From: Desulfobacteraceae bacterium UBA5852
GTDB taxonomy: Bacteria; Desulfobacterota; Desulfobacteria; Desulfobacterales; UBA5852
Assembly (NCBI GenBank): GCA_002432195.1
Contig: DJGG01000249.1
Span: 1 to 11,265 of the forward strand
Direction: 5' to 3'
Length of the DNA stretch: 11,265 nt
The notes under the pieces were generated by a model. It was not told where the DNA came from. It ran no database searches and worked only from the letters and a program-made list of their open reading frames with translations. Below, in pieces: positions 6,563 through 11,265 of the stretch (its first letter is position 1; each line of letters opens with the position of its first letter). A program made the translations under genes and the position numbers.

Positions 6563-6639
6563 TACCAGCCTGTGGATAAACCAGCAGCGGGTCGCAAGGC
6601 AAGGCGCGGCCCGATTCGCCGTTTATCCACAGCCTGCTA
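6563..6639. repeat. Complete 77-bp inverted-repeat element, copy 3 (two DnaA boxes)
   Basis: The left end TACCAGCCTGTGGATAAAC (6563-6581) and right end GTTTATCCACAGCCTGCTA (6621-6639) are inverted repeats matching at 17 of 19 positions. They flank a 39-base centre. Each end holds a perfect DnaA box (6579-6571 minus, 6623-6631 plus). The inner part shares CAAGGCA-GGCGC text with copy 2. The element has the architecture of a small palindromic interspersed unit (REP- or MITE-like), but there is no transposase here. Its right end provides the TAG stop codon of the response regulator gene. Confidence 0.75.
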
Positions 6640-7320
6640 CACCCGTTTGCGGGATTCCACCAGGATCCTGGTCAGCAGATCCTGGTAGGGGCTGTCCGGC
6701 GGCAAGGCGTCGGCCAAAACCCGTGAGTATTCTTCAATTTTTTCCATGGCTTCGGCCTGGGCCTGGATGATGGTTTCGTACTCCTTCTGCATGCCGAAAA
6801 CATTGTCGATCTTGCGCCCCAGGCTGCGCAACAGCCGCTCCACCTGTTCGTCGGGGATATCGTCCCGGTTTTCCAGCACGCTCAACACCTGGTTGTAGAG
6901 CGTGCGGTAGATTTCCAGGGTATCGCCGGCGTTGATGAAGCGCCGGTATTCCAGAATGCGCTCGATCTTCTCCTTGAGTTCGTTCAAGGGGATGGGCTTC
7001 ATGATGTAATCGAAGGCGCCGAGCTTCATGGCCTCCACGGCGGTCTCGATGGTGGCGTAGCCGGTGATCATGATCACCTCGGATTCCGGCATCTGCTCCC
7101 GCACGAACCGCACGATTTCCATGCCCCCCTCGGTGCGGCCGCTCAAGTCGGGCATGTTCTTGTCGGTCAGAACCACGTCGTAGCGGTTCTCGCGCAGCAG
7201 CGCCAGCGCCGTGTCCACGGAATTGGCCACATCCACCTGATAGCCTTGCTTTTCGAGAAAGCGCGAGAGCAGATCGAGGATGCTCTCTTCATCGTCGGCA
7301 ACCAGTATTCTGGCACTCAT
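6637..7320 (-). CDS. Response regulator with receiver domain and helical C-terminus, no known output domain
   Basis: A 227-residue cytoplasmic regulator. Residues 1-120 are a canonical receiver: acidic pocket D9/D10/E11, phospho-acceptor D53 in VLTDKNMPDLSG, T86 in MITGYAT and K108 in DYIMKPI. The loop after D53 is slightly long (SGRTEGGMEI). The remaining ~105 residues are charged and helical, with NQVLSVLENRDDIPDEQVERLLRSLG and an E/K-rich stretch ending ESRKRV. I recognise no DNA-binding, enzymatic or AAA+ domain, so it probably acts by protein contact. ATG at 7320 has AGGAGAT about 5 bases before it. The gene immediately upstream encodes a sigma-54 activator that lacks a receiver, a natural candidate partner. 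No histidine kinase is adjacent. The TAG stop lies in the inverted-repeat element at 6563-6639, so the original C-terminus may have been different. Confidence 0.92.
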   Translation of the reverse strand: MSARILVADDEESILDLLSRFLEKQGYQVDVANSVDTALALLRENRYDVVLTDKNMPDLSGRTEGGMEIVRFVREQMPESEVIMITGYATIETAVEAMKLGAFDYIMKPIPLNELKEKIERILEYRRFINAGDTLEIYRTLYNQVLSVLENRDDIPDEQVERLLRSLGRKIDNVFGMQKEYETIIQAQAEAMEKIEEYSRVLADALPPDSPYQDLLTRILVESRKRV

Positions 7321-7455
7321 GGGCTATCTCCTGGGAGCTGAGCCGCCGGGCTCGGAATGCGTTGCACGCTGGTCCCCGCCCTGCCGGCATGCTCCGCCGG
7401 CGTCGGCGGCTACCGGCGCGGGGCCGGGCCTCCGGGGGGGTACGCCACCCCGGCA

Positions 7456-8463
<1,008 letters not shown>

Positions 8464-8562
8464 CGCTAAGCTTCTCCCTGGTGTGCCCCGGTTTCACCTT
8501 GCCGGTGGGAGGGGGCCGGAGGTGCCGGACCCCACCGTGAATCGGCGCACTGGAGGGGATAT

Positions 8563-8591
8563 TATATAGATGGCGCGGGTAGGCGTGTCAA
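8563..8591 (-). promoter_or_regulatory. Sigma-70-like promoter of the sigma-54 activator gene
   Basis: A perfect TTGACA lies on the minus strand at 8591-8586. A TATATA follows at the ideal 17-base spacing (8568-8563), and a perfect TATAAT overlaps it at 19 bases (8566-8561). The -10 falls in an isolated AT-rich patch. Transcription would start near 8555, about 90 bases before the GTG start. Confidence 0.65.
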
Positions 8592-8596
8592 CCGCC

Positions 8597-8619
8597 GGCG
8601 GCGCGCATGCGGCGCCGCC
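8597..8619. other. GC-rich stem-loop between transcription units
   Basis: GGCGGCGC (8597-8604) pairs with GCGCCGCC (8612-8619) around a 7-base loop, with more G/C self-complementary sequence up to about 8640. It separates the end of the small membrane protein gene from the next promoter, whose -35 begins six bases away. No U-run follows on the minus strand, so intrinsic termination is possible but unproven. Confidence 0.4.
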
Positions 8620-8672
8620 CCGGGGCGCCCGCGGGGCAACCGCCATGGCATGGGCATGGAAAACCCCGGTCC

Positions 8673-8930
8673 TCAGGGGGTGCTGAAAAAGCGCTGCAGC
8701 CGGGTGGCGATCCACCTCGCCGGCCGGGCGAAAACCACCCACCCGATGGCCGCCAACATCAGGAAGATCACGTAGCGCCCCAGGGTGGTGATCTGCTCGG
8801 TCATGCCCATGATCCGGGGAGTGCCGTAGGCGGCGATGGCCACGCCGAACAACACCCGCCAGGTGTCGGGTGAAAAGAGGATATAGAAGACCACGTACAG
8901 CGGGGAAAGACGTTTTTGGGGGTCGCGCAC
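8673..8930 (-). CDS. Small two-helix inner-membrane protein, function unknown
   Basis: An 85-residue membrane protein with a basic N-terminus (RDPQKRL). It has a hydrophobic stretch at about 12-35 and a second at about 50-67 (LGRYVIFLMLAAIGWVVF), then a basic amphipathic tail (ARWIATRLQRFFSTP) that probably faces the cytoplasm. The start is GTG at 8930, supported by GAGGAG about 8 bases upstream; no ATG fits better. The gap to the lipoprotein gene upstream is only 31 bases, so the two are very probably co-transcribed. No family is recognised. The context suggests a cell-envelope role, but nothing in the sequence gives a specific activity. Confidence 0.75.
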   Translation of the reverse strand: MRDPQKRLSPLYVVFYILFSPDTWRVLFGVAIAAYGTPRIMGMTEQITTLGRYVIFLMLAAIGWVVFARPARWIATRLQRFFSTP

Positions 8931-8961
8931 CGCTTGTCTCCTCGTTGCCGCCCGGGGGGCG

Positions 8962-9768
8962 CTAGTGGGGGGCCTTGGCCGAGATCTCCGGAGGGGTCAG
9001 GATGATCTCGATCCGGCGGTTCAGCCGTCGCCCGCTTTCGCTGTCGTTGGGGGCCACGGGGCGATGGTGGCTGAGGCCGCAGGCCACCAGCTTTTCCGGG
9101 GGCACGCCCGCGCGCTCCTCCAGAAAGCGCACCACGGAGATGGCCCGCGCGGCGGACAGCTCCCAATTGCTCGGGAACCGTGAGGCCAGGGCCGGCCCAA
9201 TGGGCATGTCATCGGTGTGACCCTCCACGAGAATGTGGTTCGTCTGGGCATCCCGGAAGCTCGGCCCGATCTTCAGCAGGGCCTGCTGCCCCTGGGGATT
9301 GATGACATCGCTGCCGGTGCCGAAAAGAATCTTGTCCACAAAGGTCACCTTGAGCCTGCCTTCCAATTCCTCGAGCTGGATGTCGCGTGAGGCGATCTCT
9401 TCGCGCAACTGGGACTCGATCTGCCCGCGTGTGGCCTGGATGCGCGAGATGACCGTTTCCTGGGTCTGAATGATGGCCTCCCGCTTCTCCACCTCCAGTT
9501 CCAGGGCGGTCAGGCGGGCATGCATCGTGGCATTGATCTGCTCCACCTTGGCGCGGCGCTCCTCGGCTAGCTCCGCGGCGCCCCGCAGGCCGGTGTTCTC
9601 TTCGCGCAAGGCTTCCAGCTGTGCCAGCAGCCCCTGGCGTTCGGTGTCGAACTGCCGCCGCTGGGCATCGGCGCCGGCCTGTACTTCCCGGTACCGGGAG
9701 CGGGAAACACACGCCGCCAGGCACACCGTCAGCACCACGACCAGCATCCATGCAGACCTTCGGCGCAT
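8962..9768 (-). CDS. OmpA/MotB-family lipoprotein with periplasmic coiled coil
   Basis: A 268-residue envelope protein. The signal peptide MRRRSAWMLVVVLTVCLAAC ends in lipobox LAAC with C20 as the lipidated residue; the next residues are V-S, with no inner-membrane retention Asp. Residues about 28-140 are a long charged coiled coil (heptads such as LLAQLEALREEN and LTALELEVEKREAI). Residues about 141-258 form an OmpA-like peptidoglycan-binding domain: FGTGSDVINPQGQQAL, then VEGHTDDMPI (181-190), NWELSAARAISVVRFL, and RRLNRRIEIIL. The layout suggests an anchor linking the membrane to peptidoglycan. The frame stays open upstream to 10110, but the true start is ATG 9768: GGGGAGG lies about 6 bases before it, and the upstream extension is a shadow of tetR. 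An ATG at 9831 would add 21 residues and is less likely. It follows tetR by 68 bases and precedes the small membrane protein by 31. Confidence 0.92.
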   Translation of the reverse strand: MRRRSAWMLVVVLTVCLAACVSRSRYREVQAGADAQRRQFDTERQGLLAQLEALREENTGLRGAAELAEERRAKVEQINATMHARLTALELEVEKREAIIQTQETVISRIQATRGQIESQLREEIASRDIQLEELEGRLKVTFVDKILFGTGSDVINPQGQQALLKIGPSFRDAQTNHILVEGHTDDMPIGPALASRFPSNWELSAARAISVVRFLEERAGVPPEKLVACGLSHHRPVAPNDSESGRRLNRRIEIILTPPEISAKAPH

Positions 9769-9774
9769 GCGCCA

Positions 9775-9818
9775 CCTCCCCGGCGCCGCGCCCGAGCCCC
9801 TCCCCGGCGCCGCGCCCG
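9775..9818. repeat. Two-copy tandem repeat, period 24, covering the lipoprotein ribosome-binding site
   Basis: A 20-base block (CCTCCCCGGCGCCGCGCCCG on the plus strand) occurs at 9775-9794 and again, identically, at 9799-9818. Read on the minus strand each copy ends in GGGGAGG, so the lipoprotein gene has a Shine-Dalgarno at its start and an identical one 24 bases further upstream. The period is a multiple of three. Confidence 0.8.
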
Positions 9819-9836
9819 TTTTCGTCACCATGGGTG

Positions 9837-10418
9837 TCAGGCCCCCGGGAGCAAGCTGCGCCGGCAGAAGGCCACGGCGGCGTCCCGGAAGCCCTCCCCG
9901 CCCAGGGCCGGAAACAGCGACCGTTGACGGTTCATGCCGTTGATCAAGGCGATCATCACCTGCACGGTTTCCTGGACCGGCACGGAAACGAACTCCCCCG
10001 AGGCGATACCCCGCTCCAGACAGCCCGAGAGATAGGCCACGTGCCAGTCGTAGATGGCCCGCATGCGTGTGTAGCAGATGTGGCGGGAGTCCTTGATGCG
10101 CGCGGGGCATGAGCTCATGATCAGGCGGATGCGCCGCGGCATGTCGTCCACCGCCTGCTGATTCACGCCGATCAGCTTCTCGATCTTCGCGAACTCCGTC
10201 ACCGTATCCTCACGCAGCGATTCCAGACGGCGAAAATATTCATCGAACGCGTCTTCCAGGATGTGCGTGAACAGCTCTTCCTTACCCCGGAAGTGGTAGT
10301 AGATCAATGGCTCGGTGACGCCCGCCTCGCGGGAAATCTGCAAGGTGGTGGTGCCGTCATACCCCTGGTCGGCGAACAAACGCACGGCCGTATCGATGAG
10401 ATTGCGCTTTTTGCCCAT
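9837..10418 (-). CDS. TetR/AcrR-family transcriptional regulator
   Basis: A 193-residue one-component repressor-type regulator. The N-terminal DNA-binding domain is clear: RNLIDTAVRLFADQGYDGTT (5-24), then the helix-turn-helix LQISREAGVTEPLIYYHFRGKEELF (26-50), with the YYHF signature. The C-terminal part (about 55-193) is a helical ligand and dimerisation domain too variable to indicate a ligand; it has cysteines in SSCPARI, RHICYT and GCLER. Length is usual. ATG at 10418 is preceded by a modest GGGA 8 bases upstream. It is divergent from an MFS transporter gene, the standard arrangement for a TetR protein controlling an efflux pump. It also shares strand and short spacing with the envelope genes downstream. 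Candidate promoter and operator sequences lie at 10476-10522. Confidence 0.94.
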   Translation of the reverse strand: MGKKRNLIDTAVRLFADQGYDGTTTLQISREAGVTEPLIYYHFRGKEELFTHILEDAFDEYFRRLESLREDTVTEFAKIEKLIGVNQQAVDDMPRRIRLIMSSCPARIKDSRHICYTRMRAIYDWHVAYLSGCLERGIASGEFVSVPVQETVQVMIALINGMNRQRSLFPALGGEGFRDAAVAFCRRSLLPGA

Positions 10419-10475
10419 GATCGTATCCCAGCAGAAAAGGGGGAGGGGTGGCGATGGAGGCCCCCCGGGTTCTTT

Positions 10476-10505
10476 AGTATAACTTAAGGCTAGTCGCCTT
10501 CTTAA
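10476..10505 (-). promoter_or_regulatory. Candidate tetR promoter
   Basis: On the minus strand TTAAGA (10505-10500, 4/6 to TTGACA) is followed 18 bases on by TATACT (10481-10476, 5/6 to TATAAT). This gives a leader of about 50 bases. The hexamers lie in the only AT-rich patch between tetR and the transporter gene. Confidence 0.45.
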
Positions 10506-10522
10506 AGCAAAAACTTTAGAAG
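10498..10522. promoter_or_regulatory. Near-palindromic operator candidate between tetR and the MFS gene
   Basis: CTTCTTAAAG (10498-10507) and CTTTAGAAG (10514-10522) are inverted repeats around CAAAAA, identical apart from one extra T in the left arm. The 25-bp size suits a TetR-family operator. It overlaps the -35 of the tetR promoter, as expected for autoregulation. A second imperfect repeat, AAGGC-TAGTC-GCCTT (10486-10500), lies beside it. Confidence 0.4.
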
Positions 10523-10751
10523 TGCAAGGTGCATCCCGCAGCGTCGGTCGTCAAGCCGCCGCCGAAGCATGGTCGGGCGCACGGCGGAGCCCCGTTCCCG
10601 GTACCTTCCTCCAGGTGCCGACGGCGGAAATGCAGTTGCCTTTTCACCGCCGGGGGGGTAATGCCATGCGACGCCCGTTCCTCCCGCGCGATGCCGCCCG
10701 CGGCGGGGGCGCGGGCTCCGGCCGTCAACGCCTCCCCCGAAGGTGCCCCCC
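10523..10751. other. GC-rich leader of the MFS gene with no recognised gene
   Basis: About 230 bases between the AT-rich control patch and the transporter start. Reading frames crossing it are Arg/Pro/Ala-rich and appear in several frames at once, as expected of GC-rich non-coding DNA. A CGGCGG/CCGCCG pair near 10621-10653 could form a hairpin. I do not recognise a riboswitch class or a clear plus-strand promoter. Confidence 0.4.
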
Positions 10752-11265
10752 ATGCCCAGCCCCGCGGCTGCTCCCAGCGAGTTTCGGGAGCGTGACATGC
10801 TTGCGGTATACGTGGTGGCGGCCCTGTGCCGCCTGCTGCTCAACACCGCCCGGCGCTTCCCCTACCCCTTCGCCCCGACCCTGAGCCGGGGGCTTGACGT
10901 GCCCCTGACCGCCGTCACCTCCATGATCGCCGCCAATCAAGCCTCGGGGCTCCTGGGCGCGGCGGTGGGGCCCTGGGGCGACCGTCTGGGCTACCGCACC
11001 ATGATGCTCGCCGGCCTTGGCCTGCTCACCGGCGGGATGCTGCTGGGGGGGGCCGTGCCCCTGTATCCCGCCGTCCTGGCGGGCCTATTCCTGGCGGGCC
11101 TGGGAAAAAGTGTCTTCGATCCCGCCATTCAAGCCTACGTGGGCGCCCGGGTCCCCTACCACCGGCGCGGCCTGGTGGTAGGGCTGATCGAGATGAGCTG
11201 GGCGGGCAGCACCCTCCTGGGCATTCCCCTGGTGGGGCTGCTCATCGAACGCCAGGGCTGGCGGG
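10752..11265 (+). CDS. Major facilitator superfamily transporter (5' part, cut by window end)
   Basis: The first 171 residues of an inner-membrane MFS transporter whose frame is open to the window edge. A short polar N-terminus (MPSPAAAPSEFRERD) leads into membrane helix 1 (about 16-32). Helix 2 (about 54-72) is followed by the family's cytoplasmic motif A in the form GPWGDRLGYRTMM (73-85), with the key D77 and R78. Further helices lie at about 84-100, 104-120 and 142-165, with FLAGLGKSVFDPAIQAYVG (113-131) marking the helix 4 region. The substrate cannot be told from this portion; the pattern fits a drug- or metabolite-exporting branch. ATG at 10752 is preferred because GAAGGTG lies about 6 bases upstream; ATG at 10797, just before the first helix, is the alternative. 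The divergent tetR gene suggests control by that repressor. Confidence 0.9.
   Translation, partial: MPSPAAAPSEFRERDMLAVYVVAALCRLLLNTARRFPYPFAPTLSRGLDVPLTAVTSMIAANQASGLLGAAVGPWGDRLGYRTMMLAGLGLLTGGMLLGGAVPLYPAVLAGLFLAGLGKSVFDPAIQAYVGARVPYHRRGLVVGLIEMSWAGSTLLGIPLVGLLIERQGWR

Noticed and set aside
6563..6639. Reading copy 3 of the repeat simply as a terminator or as an origin of replication
   Set aside because: The loop would be about 39 bases with no U-run. Two DnaA boxes without further clustered boxes, an AT-rich unwinding region or dnaA/dnaN neighbours do not make an origin.
9769..10110. 114-residue N-terminal extension of the lipoprotein frame
   Set aside because: It overlaps tetR in another frame, is low-complexity, and would bury the signal peptide and lipobox. 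A good ribosome site supports ATG 9768.
10523..10751. Possible riboswitch in the MFS leader
   Set aside because: GC hairpins are present, but no conserved core of a riboswitch class I know (for example cobalamin, TPP or SAM) could be matched.
10502..10940. Several small frames on both strands between tetR and the MFS gene
   Set aside because: Overlapping frames with no ribosome sites, and Arg/Pro/Gly-rich text typical of GC-rich non-coding DNA or of the antisense of the transporter.

Overview
The window is GC-rich (roughly 63-65% by eye) bacterial chromosome. Almost everything is encoded on the minus strand; only the last 514 bases carry a plus-strand gene. The large membrane hybrid kinase with a C.HRG..HCRY.I.W sensor domain, the sigma-54 type AAA+ activator beside a receiver-only regulator, and the short 'VDF..D..NLYREE.YTDL' protein are styles I associate with Desulfobacterota (the former sulfate-reducing Deltaproteobacteria). 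That assignment is inference from protein style, not a search result.

Layout in minus-strand reading order (right to left). (1) 10752-end (+): the start of an MFS transporter, divergent from a TetR-family regulator (9837-10418). The 333 bp between them holds an AT-rich control region. (2) Downstream of tetR lie an OmpA/MotB-like lipoprotein (8962-9768) and an 85-residue two-helix membrane protein (8673-8930); the three look like one transcription unit. (3) A sigma-70-like promoter (8563-8591) drives a receiver-less sigma-54 activator (7456-8463). It is followed by a response regulator with no known output domain (6637-7320), together a possible split regulator pair. (4) An inverted-repeat element (6563-6639) supplies the regulator's stop codon. 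It precedes a small conserved-looking protein of unknown function (6148-6501). (5) A chaperone pair follows: a shortened DnaJ-like protein (5282-5899) with a good promoter, and an Hsp20 small heat-shock protein (4621-5061). Hsp20 has its own AT-rich upstream region, an operator-like palindrome and a terminator. (6) A signalling block follows: a lone CheW (3851-4324) behind a sigma-28-like promoter, then a 1105-residue membrane hybrid histidine kinase (145-3462). (7) The left edge holds a terminator facing plus-strand traffic from outside the window and another repeat copy.

The signals not explained by genes are: a dispersed repeat whose 19-base end (TAGCAGGCTGTGGATAAAC and variants) occurs four times and carries a perfect DnaA box (TTATCCACA) each time; a 14-bp perfect palindrome overlapping the hsp20 -35 region; a FliA-like promoter at cheW that abuts a repeat copy; and a 24-bp-period tandem duplication of the Shine-Dalgarno region of the lipoprotein gene. 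I see no tRNA, rRNA, CRISPR array, transposase or phage gene, and no clear previously undescribed multi-gene system. The window reads as regulatory and stress-response chromosome with a notable small repeat family.
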